Shown: in pieces, positions 44,163-54,033 of the stretch
Numbering within the stretch: the first letter of the stretch is position 1
How the letters are laid out: the number at the start of each line of letters is the position of its first letter
Assembly (NCBI RefSeq): GCF_013318015.2
Contig: NZ_CP115843.1
Coordinates: 558,001-622,000, forward strand
DNA length: 64,000 nucleotides
Reading direction: 5' to 3'
DNA from: Agrobacterium tumefaciens
GTDB lineage: Bacteria; Pseudomonadota; Alphaproteobacteria; Rhizobiales; Rhizobiaceae
The notes under the pieces: generated by a model
The model's input: the letters and a program-made list of their open reading frames with translations, nothing else
Databases searched by the model: none
Told to the model about the DNA's origin: nothing
Translations under genes and position numbers: made by a program

Positions 44163-45070
44163 GGTGATGTCTCCGTTTTGGGTGCGGGGGCGATACGTTC
44201 GGGCAAAAGACCCTGCGGGCGAAGATGCAGCACGCCCAGAAGCGCCAGTCCGACGAGAATTTCGCGCACGGCGGCGACTTGTCCAGGCTGGAGGCCGGGA
44301 AAGATTTCTCCAAGGAAGCGTGTCGCCTCAAGGAAGAATACGACGAGGTAAGCGCCGGCCAGCGCGCCGAGCGGCCGGCCGACACCGCCTGCGGTGACAG
44401 CCAGAAAGATGTAAATGGTAATCAGCGGCTGGAAGTGGTCGGGCGAGATATAGGTCTGGAAATGTCCGTAGAGTGCGCCCGCAAGTCCGGCGATCGCTGC
44501 GGAAAGCGCGAAGGTCTGGATCTTGAAGCGGGTCACATATTTGCCCGCGAATGTCGCCAGTTCCTGGTCCTCGCGGATAGCTTTGAGAACACGCCCGAAG
44601 GGCGATCCATCGATGCGTCGCATGGCGAAGAAGACGATGAGAACGATGACGCTGACGAGCGCGAGATAGAACAGGTTGAAACCGTCTATGCCGAGTTCGG
44701 CCCGGAAGGGTGCCGGAATGCCGGAAATGCCGTCGGAACCGCGGGTAAGCCAGCGTTCGTTCAGCGCGACCATGCGCACCACTTCCGCAAAGCCGAGCGT
44801 GACGATGGCGAGGTAGTCGCCGCGCAGGCGAATGGTTGCAAAGGTGGCGATGACGCCCGCCAGCGCGCCGATGACGCAGGCGAGCAGCATTGCCAGCGGT
44901 AGCGGAACCCCCGCTATCGCCACCAGTGCCGAAACATAGGCACCCACGGCGAAAAAGCCGGCAAGCCCCAGATTGACCATGCCCACGCCACCCCAGATGA
45001 GATTGAGGCTGAGCGCCAGTAGACCGTAAATGCCGCCGAGCGTGAGCGTGAAAAGCAGATATGACAGCAT
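44159..45070 (-). CDS. LivM-type ABC permease
   Basis: 303 residues, strongly hydrophobic, with the LivM marks GGIYGLLALSLNLIWGGVGMVNLGLAGFF at the start (here seen as GLLALSLNLIWGG), the EAA-like loop IREDQELATFAGKYV, and TAGGVGRPLGALAGAYLV. It forms the membrane channel of a branched-chain-amino-acid-type (HAAT) importer together with the LivH-type protein, whose gene ends at its first base. Confidence 0.92.
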   Translation of the reverse strand: MLSYLLFTLTLGGIYGLLALSLNLIWGGVGMVNLGLAGFFAVGAYVSALVAIAGVPLPLAMLLACVIGALAGVIATFATIRLRGDYLAIVTLGFAEVVRMVALNERWLTRGSDGISGIPAPFRAELGIDGFNLFYLALVSVIVLIVFFAMRRIDGSPFGRVLKAIREDQELATFAGKYVTRFKIQTFALSAAIAGLAGALYGHFQTYISPDHFQPLITIYIFLAVTAGGVGRPLGALAGAYLVVFFLEATRFLGEIFPGLQPGQVAAVREILVGLALLGVLHLRPQGLLPERIAPAPKTETSP

Positions 45071-45936
45071 CAGGTGTTCCTTTCACCCAGTATTCCCGCA
45101 GGCCGCAGCGACAGGATAAGCAGGATTGTCGCGAAACCGACGGCGGAACGATAGGTGGCGGGCAGCACGAGAACGGCCAGTTCCTCGCCGATGCCGATCA
45201 TCACCGCGCCGACGACGGCGCCGGGGATCGAGCCAAGCCCGCCCAGCACGGCGGCGGCGAAGATGGACAAGAGCAGGCGCGAGCCGGTCATCGGATCGAT
45301 GGCCGTATCGAGGCCGAGCAGCACACCGCCAACGCCCGCCAGCCCTGCACCGAGAGCAACGGTGATCATGGCGATGCGCGAGGGATCCATGCCCAGCAAT
45401 CTGCCGAGATCGGGATTATCTGCCACTGCCCGCATGGCTTTGCCGAAGCGTGTGAACCGCAGGAAGAGAAACACCGCCGCCATGATGGCAATGGCGATCG
45501 CCGCCGTCTGCAGCTGCTGCGGGCCGAGGCGCAGGCCGGAAAAACGCCAGTCGCGTGCGACAGGCAGATCGAAGCCCTGAAGATCATTGCCGAAAATGAA
45601 GCGGATGACATTTTCGAGAATGAGATTGACGGCAATTGAGGCGATGGCCACGGCCAGTGCGCCCGATGGCCGAAGCCTTGCGAGCGCCGTCTGCTCTGCC
45701 ACGAGACCGACGATCCCGCCCGCCACGAAGGCGACGAGCGCCGATGGGAACACACCTAGCCCCAGCCTGGTATTGACATACCAGGCTGCAAAAGCGCCAA
45801 CCGTGGCATAGGCCCCTATGGCAAAGTTGACATAACGCAGCACGGCAAAGATCGCCGTGAGGCCAAGGGCGGGAATAGCGATGAGCATTCCCGTCATCAT
45901 CCCGTTGAGTATCGCCTGAGCGAGGGTTGTCATCAA
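45070..45936 (-). CDS. LivH-type ABC permease
   Basis: 288 residues with eight or so hydrophobic helices. Family marks: LAQAILNGMMTGMLIAIPAL at the start, RYVNFAIGAYATVGAF, the coupling loop RAVADNPDLGRLLGMDP, and LGGLGSIPGAVVGAVMIG. It pairs with the LivM-type permease. It starts five bases after the binding-protein gene. Confidence 0.92.
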   Translation of the reverse strand: MMTTLAQAILNGMMTGMLIAIPALGLTAIFAVLRYVNFAIGAYATVGAFAAWYVNTRLGLGVFPSALVAFVAGGIVGLVAEQTALARLRPSGALAVAIASIAVNLILENVIRFIFGNDLQGFDLPVARDWRFSGLRLGPQQLQTAAIAIAIMAAVFLFLRFTRFGKAMRAVADNPDLGRLLGMDPSRIAMITVALGAGLAGVGGVLLGLDTAIDPMTGSRLLLSIFAAAVLGGLGSIPGAVVGAVMIGIGEELAVLVLPATYRSAVGFATILLILSLRPAGILGERNT

Positions 45937-45940
45937 TGCC

Positions 45941-47146
45941 TCACGCGATTTTCAGCAGCTTGAGCTTGCCGTCTTCCACCTGTTCGTAGCGGAACTGGCT
46001 GTCGGAAATGTCGCCGGTGTCGGTAAAGTCACAGGGGCCGGAGGCGCCCTCGTAATTGACGGCCTTGCCGGCGGCGATCAGCTTTAGGCCATCGAGCGCG
46101 TTATCCACGATTTCGCCGTCCTTGCCCTGGGAGATCGAACGGATGGCGTCGCGAATGGATTTTCCGTCCGCTGCACCAGCCTTAGCCATCGCCATGATGA
46201 CGAGATTGGTCTGGTCATAGACCTGCGTTGTGTAGGGATCGGGATTTTCGACGCCGATCAGCGACACAAGCCGCTTGTAAGCGGTGGACGACTGCGCGGG
46301 TGAAGGCGCAATTGTGTAGATGCCTTCCACTATTTCCGCCGGGACACTGTCGATCAGCTTCTGGTTCACCGAATAGGCGAAGGCGATTTTTTTGCCTTCG
46401 TAGCCGGAGCGGTAGATGTCCTTCAGCAGAACGGTCGTATCGGCTGCGTAACCGCCAAGCACGATGACGTCAGGCTCATAGGCGAGCATCTCGTCGACCT
46501 CACTGCGATAGGAGGGCTTCTTGTCGTCATAGATCATCGATTTGGTTTCACCGCCCGCAGCTGTCACGGCGGCGGTTATGTTGTTAAACTGGCTTTCGGC
46601 AAACGGCGTCTGTGGCGAGAAGAAGAATAGCTTCTTCACGCCCTGTTCGACGGCGAATTCGCCGAATTTGCGGCCCTGAAGAATGGTCGTCGGCTGGGTG
46701 CGGATGATGTAACCCTGGTGCGGCAGCGCGGTGATGGCGTCGGCACCCGATACGGTGGCAAGCAATGTACCGGATTCCCAGCAGATCGGCGCAACGGCTG
46801 TGGTGACGGAGGATGCCCATGTGCCGAGGATCGCCGAAACCTTGTCGACATCCACCAGTTTGCGGGCGGCGCGCACCCCCGCCTCGGGGTTGGTCTGGTC
46901 GTCTTCGGAAATGATTTCAATCTGACGACCGAGGACACCGCCTGCATTGTTGACCTCGGCGGCAACAGCCTGGATGGCCTTGACCATGGCCGGGCCGTAT
47001 GGACCGCCGGAACCGGTCAACGGCGTCAGCGCGCCAAGCCGGATCGGGCCTGTCTGCGCCAGAACGCCCTGCGGCAACAGGCCGGTTGCGGCCAGACCAG
47101 CGACGCTGCCCATGAAACCGCGACGATTGATTTTAAAGCTGCTCAT
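45941..47146 (-). CDS. Periplasmic substrate-binding protein, HAAT family, Tat signal
   Basis: 401 residues. The N-terminus INRRGFMGSVAGLAATGLLP has a twin-arginine motif (RRGFMG), so export may use the Tat system. The mature part starts TGPIRLGALTPLTGSGGPYG and follows the two-lobed type I binding-protein fold (GVRAARKLVDVDKVSAILG; YEPDVIVLGGY). Such proteins bind amino acids, amides, urea or aromatic acids. The amidohydrolase in the operon favours an amide- or peptide-like ligand, but this is inference. Confidence 0.9.
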   Translation of the reverse strand: MSSFKINRRGFMGSVAGLAATGLLPQGVLAQTGPIRLGALTPLTGSGGPYGPAMVKAIQAVAAEVNNAGGVLGRQIEIISEDDQTNPEAGVRAARKLVDVDKVSAILGTWASSVTTAVAPICWESGTLLATVSGADAITALPHQGYIIRTQPTTILQGRKFGEFAVEQGVKKLFFFSPQTPFAESQFNNITAAVTAAGGETKSMIYDDKKPSYRSEVDEMLAYEPDVIVLGGYAADTTVLLKDIYRSGYEGKKIAFAYSVNQKLIDSVPAEIVEGIYTIAPSPAQSSTAYKRLVSLIGVENPDPYTTQVYDQTNLVIMAMAKAGAADGKSIRDAIRSISQGKDGEIVDNALDGLKLIAAGKAVNYEGASGPCDFTDTGDISDSQFRYEQVEDGKLKLLKIA

Positions 47147-47191
47147 GCGTTGTTCCCTTTTTTTTAATAATGAATGTCAGGCAATTCGATG

Positions 47192-47893
47192 TCAGCCACC
47201 CAGAAACAGGCGACGGATTTCGGGGTCGGCGGCGAGTTCCGGGCCGCCGCCGGTGGCGGCGTTGCGACCGGTGACGATGACGTAGCCGCGTGTGGATATT
47301 TCGAGCGCCTCAAGAGCGTGCTGCTCGACCATCAGCACGGGCAGCCCGGACTGGTTCAGTTCGATGATAGCCTGAAACAGCTCTTCAGCCGCCTTCGGGG
47401 AAAGCCCGGCCGTCGGCTCGTCCAGCAGCAAAAGCTTCGGCTCGGTCATCAGGCCCATTCCCATTGCCAGCAATTGCCGCTGGCCACCGGACAGTGTACG
47501 CGCAAGCGCTTTGCGCTTGTCAGCAAGGATGGGATAACGACCATAGACGCTCTCGCGCCTTTGCGACATGCCGGAAGGATTACCGAAGCTGGCGATCTCG
47601 AGATTTTCCGCCACCGACATGGTACCAAAAACGTTTTTTTCCTGCATCACAAAGGCGAGGCCGGCTTTCGATCTGCCCAACGCATCTTTTCTGGTCAAAT
47701 CCGCACCATTCATCAACACGCTGCCGCCTTTCAGCGGAACCAGCCCGGCGATCGCCTTTAGCAGGGTTGATTTCCCCGCGCCGTTGGGGCCGATGATTGT
47801 AACGATCTCGCCCGCATGCACCTCGACCGATGCGCCTTTGAGAATTTCCTCGGCGGCCCCGTAACCGGCCACCAGGCCTTCTGCCTTCAACAT
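47192..47893 (-). CDS. LivF-type ABC ATPase
   Basis: 233 residues: Walker A IIGPNGAGKSTLL, signature LSGGQRQLLAMG, Walker B LLLLDEPTAGLSP. LivF marks are GYGAAEEILKG near the start and VMQEKNVFGTMSV after Walker A. ATG 47893 gives the normal N-terminus MLKAEGLVAGYG; the frame is open 38 codons further, inside the neighbouring gene. It starts two bases after the stop of the LivG-type gene. Confidence 0.93.
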   Translation of the reverse strand: MLKAEGLVAGYGAAEEILKGASVEVHAGEIVTIIGPNGAGKSTLLKAIAGLVPLKGGSVLMNGADLTRKDALGRSKAGLAFVMQEKNVFGTMSVAENLEIASFGNPSGMSQRRESVYGRYPILADKRKALARTLSGGQRQLLAMGMGLMTEPKLLLLDEPTAGLSPKAAEELFQAIIELNQSGLPVLMVEQHALEALEISTRGYVIVTGRNAATGGGPELAADPEIRRLFLGG

Positions 47894-47895
47894 CG

Positions 47896-48660
47896 TCAAT
47901 GCCTTCCGCCCAGATATGCTTCCTGAACCCGCTCGTCGGCGACGACGGTATCGAAACTGCCCTCGGTCAATTTGCGCCCTTCCGCCATGACGATGACCGG
48001 GTCGCAAAGGCTGCCAATCAGCTTCATGTCATGTTCGATGAGGCAGATTGTGACACCCTCGGCATTGAGGCTGCGCAAGTGATCGGCAATCTCCGCCGTC
48101 AACGTCGGGTTGACGCCCGCCATCGGCTCGTCAAGCAGCACGAGCCGGGGCTTCGCCATCAGCGCACGGCCTATTTCCACCAGTTTTTTCTGCCCGCCCG
48201 ACAGGGCAGTGACCGGATTGTCCAGAACGTGGGTGAGGCGCAACCGGCGGGCAATCGAGATGGCTTCCTCGGCAAGCTGCTCTTCGCGCCGCTTGCCGGC
48301 CGCGCTGCCGGTGATGCTGGCAAACAGGCCTTCGCCCGGATGGTCCTGGCCATAAAGCATCAGGTGCTGGAAAACGCTGAGTTTGGGAAAACCACGGGCA
48401 AGCTGAAAAGTGCGCACCAGGCCCGTCGACACTCTTTCCTGCGGGCTGAGGCGGGTTATGTCGACGCCCGCAAAGGTCACGGAGCCGCTGTCAGGCATGT
48501 AGAGACCGGAAATGCAATTAAAAAACGTCGATTTCCCAGCACCATTCGGCCCGATCAGCCCGGTAATCGACCCGTCGATCACCTCGATGTCGACGCCGTT
48601 CAGAACCCGCACTCCGTAAAAAGCACGCTCGAGATTTTTTACCTGAAGAAGAGGCTTCAT
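47896..48660 (-). CDS. LivG-type ABC ATPase
   Basis: 254 residues: Walker A LIGPNGAGKSTFFN, LivG hallmark GLVRTFQLARGFPKLSV, signature LSGGQKKLVEIG, Walker B LVLLDEPMAGVNP and switch LIEHDM. It powers the importer with the LivF-type partner. Its ATG overlaps the stop of the TetR gene by four bases, so regulator and transporter are coupled. Confidence 0.94.
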   Translation of the reverse strand: MKPLLQVKNLERAFYGVRVLNGVDIEVIDGSITGLIGPNGAGKSTFFNCISGLYMPDSGSVTFAGVDITRLSPQERVSTGLVRTFQLARGFPKLSVFQHLMLYGQDHPGEGLFASITGSAAGKRREEQLAEEAISIARRLRLTHVLDNPVTALSGGQKKLVEIGRALMAKPRLVLLDEPMAGVNPTLTAEIADHLRSLNAEGVTICLIEHDMKLIGSLCDPVIVMAEGRKLTEGSFDTVVADERVQEAYLGGRH

Positions 48661-49316
48661 GGCTGGCGCTCCGCATCATCGGCAAGCGTTGCAAAATAAG
48701 CCCTCACCTGTTGTTTCCAGAACGTCAGAAGGTTTTCGTAATAGGTCGGGTCTGCCGGTCGCAGCACCGTCTGGGCAATCATGCCCCGGATCAGGCACAT
48801 GGTTGCGTTCATGACGATGCGCACGCTGGCCGGATCGACGTTGCGATAAGTCGCAAGCGCCGTCCAGATATCGTCCAGCCTGTCATGGAACTCCTGCACG
48901 ACCGGAATGAGTCCGTTGCGAAAACCGGTATTGTGGCGCGCTTCCGGAAGGTATTCGAGCGTGACATAGAACAGTCGGTCGAACATCGTCTTCCAGAGAT
49001 AATCGACGATCTCGTCGGTCGAGCCGCTACCGGACCCGAACGCGTCAGCAAAGTCTGCCAGCCGCCGATTGACGCTGGTCAGGTCATCGGCCACAGCGCC
49101 GATGACAAGGTCTTCCTTGCTGCTAAAATGATGGGTCAGCGCGCCGCGAGACACACCTGCCCTGCGGGCAATTTCGGGAGTGGACGTCTTGTTGAAACCC
49201 GTTTTGTACAGGAGATTAATCGTCGCATCGAAAATGGCCTTGCGCGTATCCTCAGACCGCTCACTTTGCGTGCGTTTACGCCGAGCCGGCTGCTGCAGCT
49301 CCTTCCCAGTTACCAT
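48657..49316 (-). CDS. TetR-family regulator heading the transport operon
   Basis: 219 residues. The N-terminal DNA-binding part RKAIFDATINLLYKTGFNKT / STPEIARRAGVSRGALTHHF / SSKEDLV is classic TetR, followed by a helical ligand domain. As first gene of the operon it most likely represses its own promoter in the 524-base gap upstream and is relieved by the transported compound or a product. The stop overlaps the next start. Confidence 0.9.
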   Translation of the reverse strand: MVTGKELQQPARRKRTQSERSEDTRKAIFDATINLLYKTGFNKTSTPEIARRAGVSRGALTHHFSSKEDLVIGAVADDLTSVNRRLADFADAFGSGSGSTDEIVDYLWKTMFDRLFYVTLEYLPEARHNTGFRNGLIPVVQEFHDRLDDIWTALATYRNVDPASVRIVMNATMCLIRGMIAQTVLRPADPTYYENLLTFWKQQVRAYFATLADDAERQP

Positions 49317-49840
49317 CAGTTCCCTCGTGTCGTTCCGACTACTTTTTGTGCATTTGTTTTTGCTGCCGCATTCCGGGCATAACTCAAATCTGCACTAAAC
49401 TTACAAACAATCAAGCCTGTTTTTAAAGTGCGCGATTTCTTATTTGAAGGCATTGGGAATTGGCGACAGATCGTCGGGTCCTGGTGGGGCTGAAATCCGC
49501 GTAGCGTCAGCGTCAGTCCGTTTTGACACCGCAATACAGACTGCCTCGTTGGCAGGGACGAGGCCTTCTATTTCACGCAGGATCGCAAGGAGTTATGTGG
49601 TGTCACGACTGCTCGTTTACATGAAAAGACCTTCGGCTTTTGCCGCATAAGGGAGCGGGACGGCCAGGATTTTTCCTTTGGACTTGACGCGCTTTAGATC
49701 TGATTTTTTGCGCTCCACGAGCAGATCAAGTTCATTTTAGCTCAATGGCGCGGGACAAACATGCCGGTGCTTGAAACCTAACGCGAGACGTCGACTCGAG
49801 TTCGGGCGAGGGTATCCTCCCCGATAGGCGGGTTTCTCTG
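49317..49840. other. Intergenic region with the TetR operon promoter
   Basis: About 520 bases. The part next to the TetR gene (49,340-49,440) is AT-rich and should hold the promoter and TetR operator; repeated ACTTACAAACAATC-like stretches are present, but no perfect palindrome was found. The remainder shows nothing I can name. Confidence 0.35.
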
Positions 49841-50746
49841 CTATGTAACTTTGCCTTGTTTGGCCAGGAAATCAAGAAGAGCGCGCACTCTGGAAGGCAG
49901 CGGGCCACCCTGCCCTATATGAATGGCATGAAACTCCTCCCGGTCCCCAGGATTATACTCGTCGAGCACCGGCACCAGTCGGCCGGCCCTCAAATCATCG
50001 CGCATCGTGAAGTTGGCGAGGCGGGCAATTCCATTTCCAGCGAGTACCAGCTGGCGCAGCGCCTCGCCGTCATTGGCCTGGACACGGGCGACGACTGGGG
50101 CAAAAATCGTCGCGCCTGCCGATATTAACGGCCAGCCATCCATCGAGCGGGTGTAACCAAGGCCCAGCCTGTCATGCCTTTCAAGCTCCTCGATAGTCCG
50201 GGGCAGGCCACGCCGGTCGACATAGGAGGGAGCAGCGACGATCGTCATTGCAGTATCGCCAAGCCTACGCGCGACGAGGCTCGAACTTTTAAGCGGGCCT
50301 GCTCGAACTGCAACGTCCACTCGCTCCTCAAGCAGATCGACGACAAGGTCGCTTTGTACGATATCGACGGTAATTTCAGGATATCGCTCCAGGAATTCCG
50401 GGAGTATGCCGGCGAGGACATGGGTGGCATAGGAGGCGCTGGTACTCAGGCGGAGGCGGCCACTGGGCACCTCTCCCGCACTGGCGATCCGCTCGGCATC
50501 TTCGATGTCTGCCAGGATACGCGTGGCGCGCTCGAAAAAGACGCAGCCTTCCGAAGTCAACTTGAACACGCGCGTCGAGCGATTGATGAGACGGGTACCC
50601 AGCCGCGCTTCCAGTCTCGCGACCAGTTTGCTCACCGCCGACGGCGTCATTCCGACGCTGCGAGCAGCTGACGAGAAGCCACCGCGCTCGACAACCTGCA
50701 CGAAGACTTCCATTTCTCCGGATCGATTGACTTCCGCTCGAGCCAT
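49841..50746 (-). CDS. LysR-family transcriptional regulator
   Basis: 301 residues. Helix-turn-helix: FVQVVERGGFSSAARSVGMT / PSAVSKLVARLEARLGTRL, the LysR form of the CrgA/AphB subgroup, then a periplasmic-binding-like effector domain (VDIVQSDLVVDLLEERVDVA; FTMRDDLRAGRLVPVLDEY). It is divergent from the aldo-keto reductase gene across 121 bases, the usual place for a LysR operator, so that gene is its probable target. Confidence 0.92.
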   Translation of the reverse strand: MARAEVNRSGEMEVFVQVVERGGFSSAARSVGMTPSAVSKLVARLEARLGTRLINRSTRVFKLTSEGCVFFERATRILADIEDAERIASAGEVPSGRLRLSTSASYATHVLAGILPEFLERYPEITVDIVQSDLVVDLLEERVDVAVRAGPLKSSSLVARRLGDTAMTIVAAPSYVDRRGLPRTIEELERHDRLGLGYTRSMDGWPLISAGATIFAPVVARVQANDGEALRQLVLAGNGIARLANFTMRDDLRAGRLVPVLDEYNPGDREEFHAIHIGQGGPLPSRVRALLDFLAKQGKVT

Positions 50747-50867
50747 CTGGTCCCTGATTTCACAAATGTTGTTCCCGCCCGCAATCTATATCACGAAAGC
50801 CGGATCTCCTATCTCTTCCCCATCAGGTGGCGCAAGTCGCTTCCATTTCTCAAGAAAGGAAGACCAG

Positions 50868-51923
50868 ATGGAATATCGTTCTCTTGGCCGATCAGGCCTC
50901 AAAGTCTCGGTCCTGAGCTTTGGTGCAGGCACGTTTGGAGGGGCAGGTCCCCTTTTCAGTGCGTGGGGCACGACCGATGTCTCCGAGGCAAGGCGACTTA
51001 TCGATATCTGCGTTGAAGCAGGCGTTAATCTGTTCGATACCGCAGATGTCTACTCGAACGGTGCATCGGAGGAGGTGCTGGGTGCAGCGCTGGAAGGTCG
51101 TCGCGAGACCGTGCTGATATCGACGAAGACCAGCCTGCCTATGGGAGAAGGGCCGAACGATGCGGGTTCCTCCAGGTTTCGCTTGATCAGATCGGTCGAA
51201 GACGCACTACGCCGGCTTCGGACGGACTATATAGACATCCTGCAACTTCATGCCTACGACGCCCGGACGCCCGTCGAAGAAGTCTTGTCGACCCTTGATA
51301 CGCTCGTTCGGGCGGGAAAGGTCCGCTACGTCGGCATTTCGAACTTTTCGGGATGGGAAATCATGAAGTCGCTGGCGGTTGCCGACGCGTACGGATGGCC
51401 TCGCTACATTACCAATCAGGTTTACTATTCCCTTCTCGGCCGAGACTACGAGTGGGATCTGATGCCACTGGGTATGGATCAAGGCCTTGGAGCACTCGTC
51501 TGGAGTCCGCTTGGCTGGGGGCGGCTTACGGGAAAGATTAGGCGCGGCGCTCCCCTGCCGGAGAGCAGTCGTCTTCACGAAACCGCAAGCTTTGGTCCTC
51601 CGGTCGATGAGGAGCATCTCTACCGCGTCGTTGATGCCCTTGAAGACGTCGCAAGACAACTCGATAAAACAGTTGCGCAGGTGGCGCTCAACTGGCTTAC
51701 AGGCCGGCCCACGGTGTCTTCCATTATCATGGGAGCGCGAAACGAAGAGCAGCTCCGGCAGAACCTCGGAGCGGTCGGTTGGCATCTCACCGATGATCAG
51801 GTTGCTCTCCTGGACAATGCGAGCGTCTTGACGCCGCCATATCCGCATTTCCCCTATCATCGTCAGGAGGGCTTTGCCCGTCTTAATCCGCCGATGGTAG
51901 GTTCCAAGATGCGTGGATGTTGA
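50868..51923 (+). CDS. Aldo/keto reductase
   Basis: 351 residues of the AKR barrel family (potassium-channel-beta-like/YajO type). Catalytic residues are visible: D and Y in FDTADVYSNGASEE, K in LISTKTSL, and H in ILQLHAYD; NADPH-binding parts VWSPLGWGRLTGK and IIMGARNEEQL. ATG 50868 is preceded by AGGAAG at five bases and the protein starts MEYRSLGRSGLKVS as usual; the frame is open far upstream through the LysR gene. It reduces aldehydes or ketones with NADPH. Probably controlled by the divergent LysR. Confidence 0.93.
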   Translation: MEYRSLGRSGLKVSVLSFGAGTFGGAGPLFSAWGTTDVSEARRLIDICVEAGVNLFDTADVYSNGASEEVLGAALEGRRETVLISTKTSLPMGEGPNDAGSSRFRLIRSVEDALRRLRTDYIDILQLHAYDARTPVEEVLSTLDTLVRAGKVRYVGISNFSGWEIMKSLAVADAYGWPRYITNQVYYSLLGRDYEWDLMPLGMDQGLGALVWSPLGWGRLTGKIRRGAPLPESSRLHETASFGPPVDEEHLYRVVDALEDVARQLDKTVAQVALNWLTGRPTVSSIIMGARNEEQLRQNLGAVGWHLTDDQVALLDNASVLTPPYPHFPYHRQEGFARLNPPMVGSKMRGC

Positions 51924-52022
51924 GCGTAATGTTGCGATTAATGTGGTGGATCCGGCTGCAAAAGTTATGCAGAAAGACCAACCCACAACAACTGTGAGAA
52001 TACCAGCGCTATTGGCGCTGCG

Positions 52023-52397
52023 TTACTTTGCCGGCTGAGACCGTACGCTCAGTTTATGTCCGTCCGGATCACGAAGATAAGCGACGAAGGCCCCGTTCGG
52101 TCGCTCATTCGGCGGGCTCTCGATCGATGTGCCGCCGTGCATAACACCGGCGTCGTGCCACGCCAGAACATGCTCGCGGCTCAGGGCGGCGATTCCGATT
52201 GTCCCGCCATTGGCAACGGTCGCCGCCTTGCCGTCGATCGGTTTCGTGATCATCAGTCGTCCGCCTTCGTGGACGTAAATCAGTCTGCCTCTCGCATCCA
52301 TCTCGCCGGGCCTGCCGCCCAATGCAGCGAACGTGGCGTCGTAGAAGTTTCTTGACCGCTCCAGATCATTACTTCCGATCATGATGTGCGTGAACAT
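52023..52397 (-). CDS. VOC-family (glyoxalase-like) protein
   Basis: 124 residues with the two beta-alpha-beta-beta-beta halves of the vicinal-oxygen-chelate fold: MFTHIMIGSNDLERSRNFYD at the start and AYLRDPDGHKLSVR at the end (the E/H metal positions are H4 and the acid/His region near the C-terminus). ATG 52397 has GGGAGATGAG ahead; the frame is open further upstream without a family match. Members include glyoxalases, dioxygenases and antibiotic-binding proteins. Its activity is not known. Confidence 0.85.
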   Translation of the reverse strand: MFTHIMIGSNDLERSRNFYDATFAALGGRPGEMDARGRLIYVHEGGRLMITKPIDGKAATVANGGTIGIAALSREHVLAWHDAGVMHGGTSIESPPNERPNGAFVAYLRDPDGHKLSVRSQPAK

Positions 52398-52584
52398 GGT
52401 CTCATCTCCCGTAAGGCAGCGCGCTGGCAGCAGGGGGCGAGCTCCCCCTGAGCCAGGAACTCGTTTGTATGCTTTCACCGTACACCGTCCTGAGGGCCTC
52501 GCAAAGCGTGGCGAATTTGATGGAATTATCGTCCCAAGGCTTTCTCAAAGATTGGAAGAAATGTATTCAAGAAACGCCAGGCCG

Positions 52585-54033
52585 TCAGCCTTCCACCGCC
52601 TGGCCCGTGCGATGCGAAATCCCACATTCATCGATCAGGTCGCGAACACGCTGCGCGACGAAGATTGCATGCTCGGTAACCTGCGGCAGCCCCATCAGTT
52701 CTCCGAAAGTGCCGCGTGCAAGCGGCCCGGCAATAAACAGTGAAGTCGTGCTCTCGCCTGAAGCCGATACGGGATTAGACTTGGCATCAACCAAGATGCC
52801 AAGCCCGGTCGGGCAGGGTTGCAACAGGCCCACCTGCTCAAGTTCTCGAAGCATGGCTTGGCTTTGAAGAATGCCGCCATGCGCCGGGCCCGTGGTGACG
52901 ACGATCGCATCGACATCAAGCGTTTCGAGAGACTTGGCGCGCTGGGGTCGCAACGTCACCCTGTAGCCGGCGTCTATCCGTGTCACGGAAGAAAGCGAGG
53001 CAGCCCGGACATCCATTTGGCCGCTCGCGATCGCCTGCTCCACAGCAGCCTCGACTTGCGGCGCGATGCGAAAGCGATGCACATCCCAGACCGGCCGCAA
53101 GTGTCGGGCAACGCGCCGTCTCTCAATGACAGGCAGATTTTCCCATATGTCCCTCCCCTGCGCCCTCAGCGCATCCACGACGCTATGCCACGTCATGCCC
53201 TGTTCATGTGCTTCTCGCAGCGTTTGGCGAACCTTATGGAGCAACTTGCTTGCAGAGGTGAACGGTTCAGACAGGAAATCGCCGAAAGGCTCCTGCCCGA
53301 CGGGGCCATGGCCGCGAGACCGCAAGCCCCTGCGAGAGAACGACGTTATCTGGCCGACATGGCCCCGTCTCTTGAGCGAGGCAACCACATCGGCGGAGGT
53401 CAAGCCATTTCCGACGATGAGAACACGATCTCCAGTCTCGACGGCGTCGATCGCATCGGTCACGGTGACATCCGCAATCAACTTGTAGTCATCTTTGAAG
53501 GGCTGGAGCACCCGAGGCAAAGAAGGTGGTGGATGGCTGACGGCCAGTACGACTATATCCGCAATGAGCGCTGTACCGTCAGACCCCGCAATCTCATAGC
53601 GGTTTCCTTTTTGTAACACCGAGATCGCTTTGGTCCGCCAGTGTCTGATACGGCCGTCATCCAAAAACGGTTGAATCCGTGCCGAGACGTATTCGCCGAA
53701 GACAGACCGCTTGGGATAAGGCAAGCCATCGTGCCCTATGAGCTCGGCATCGTCACGGGTAGGAATACCGCCAACATAACGCTCGAAATCATCGGGAATA
53801 TCCGGAAACAACGTCATTCTTGCAGCGGGAACGTTGACCCGATGCGCCGGATCGGTTGCGCTATAGGCCAAGCCACGGCCCAACTCCGATCGAGGTTCGA
53901 TGACGACAACGGATGTATCAGTCGGGTATCCGTTACCCGCTACCAGATGCATTGCCATTGCCGCGCCGGTGAAGCCACCGCCGACAACTGCCACGGTCAG
54001 GCGGGCAGAAGCTATGGGAACAAGAGAATTCAT
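52585..54033 (-). CDS. FAD/NAD(P)-binding protein (HcpA/hydroxyacylglutathione-like family)
   Basis: 482 residues. The N-terminal dinucleotide-binding motif VAVVGGGFTGAAMAMHL, later LVIVGNGLTSADVVASLKRRGH (here VLIVGNGLTSADVV) and TGPAHGGILQSQ mark the FAD-NAD(P)-binding family PF13454. Members act as flavin monooxygenase- or reductase-like enzymes, often found beside sulfur or siderophore genes. ATG 54033 is chosen since MNSLVPIASARLTVAVVGGG puts the motif at the usual distance; a GTG at 54072 is possible. It faces away from any partner, 270 bases after sfnB, and is separated from it by a terminator hairpin. Confidence 0.82.
   Translation of the reverse strand: MNSLVPIASARLTVAVVGGGFTGAAMAMHLVAGNGYPTDTSVVVIEPRSELGRGLAYSATDPAHRVNVPAARMTLFPDIPDDFERYVGGIPTRDDAELIGHDGLPYPKRSVFGEYVSARIQPFLDDGRIRHWRTKAISVLQKGNRYEIAGSDGTALIADIVVLAVSHPPPSLPRVLQPFKDDYKLIADVTVTDAIDAVETGDRVLIVGNGLTSADVVASLKRRGHVGQITSFSRRGLRSRGHGPVGQEPFGDFLSEPFTSASKLLHKVRQTLREAHEQGMTWHSVVDALRAQGRDIWENLPVIERRRVARHLRPVWDVHRFRIAPQVEAAVEQAIASGQMDVRAASLSSVTRIDAGYRVTLRPQRAKSLETLDVDAIVVTTGPAHGGILQSQAMLRELEQVGLLQPCPTGLGILVDAKSNPVSASGESTTSLFIAGPLARGTFGELMGLPQVTEHAIFVAQRVRDLIDECGISHRTGQAVEG

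Noticed and set aside
45061-45639. 192-codon plus-strand frame over livH
   Set aside because: Arg/Gly/Asp/His-rich shadow of the livH gene in GC-rich DNA.
52819-53616. 265-codon plus-strand frame
   Set aside because: Antisense shadow of the FAD/NAD(P)-binding gene, without family motifs.
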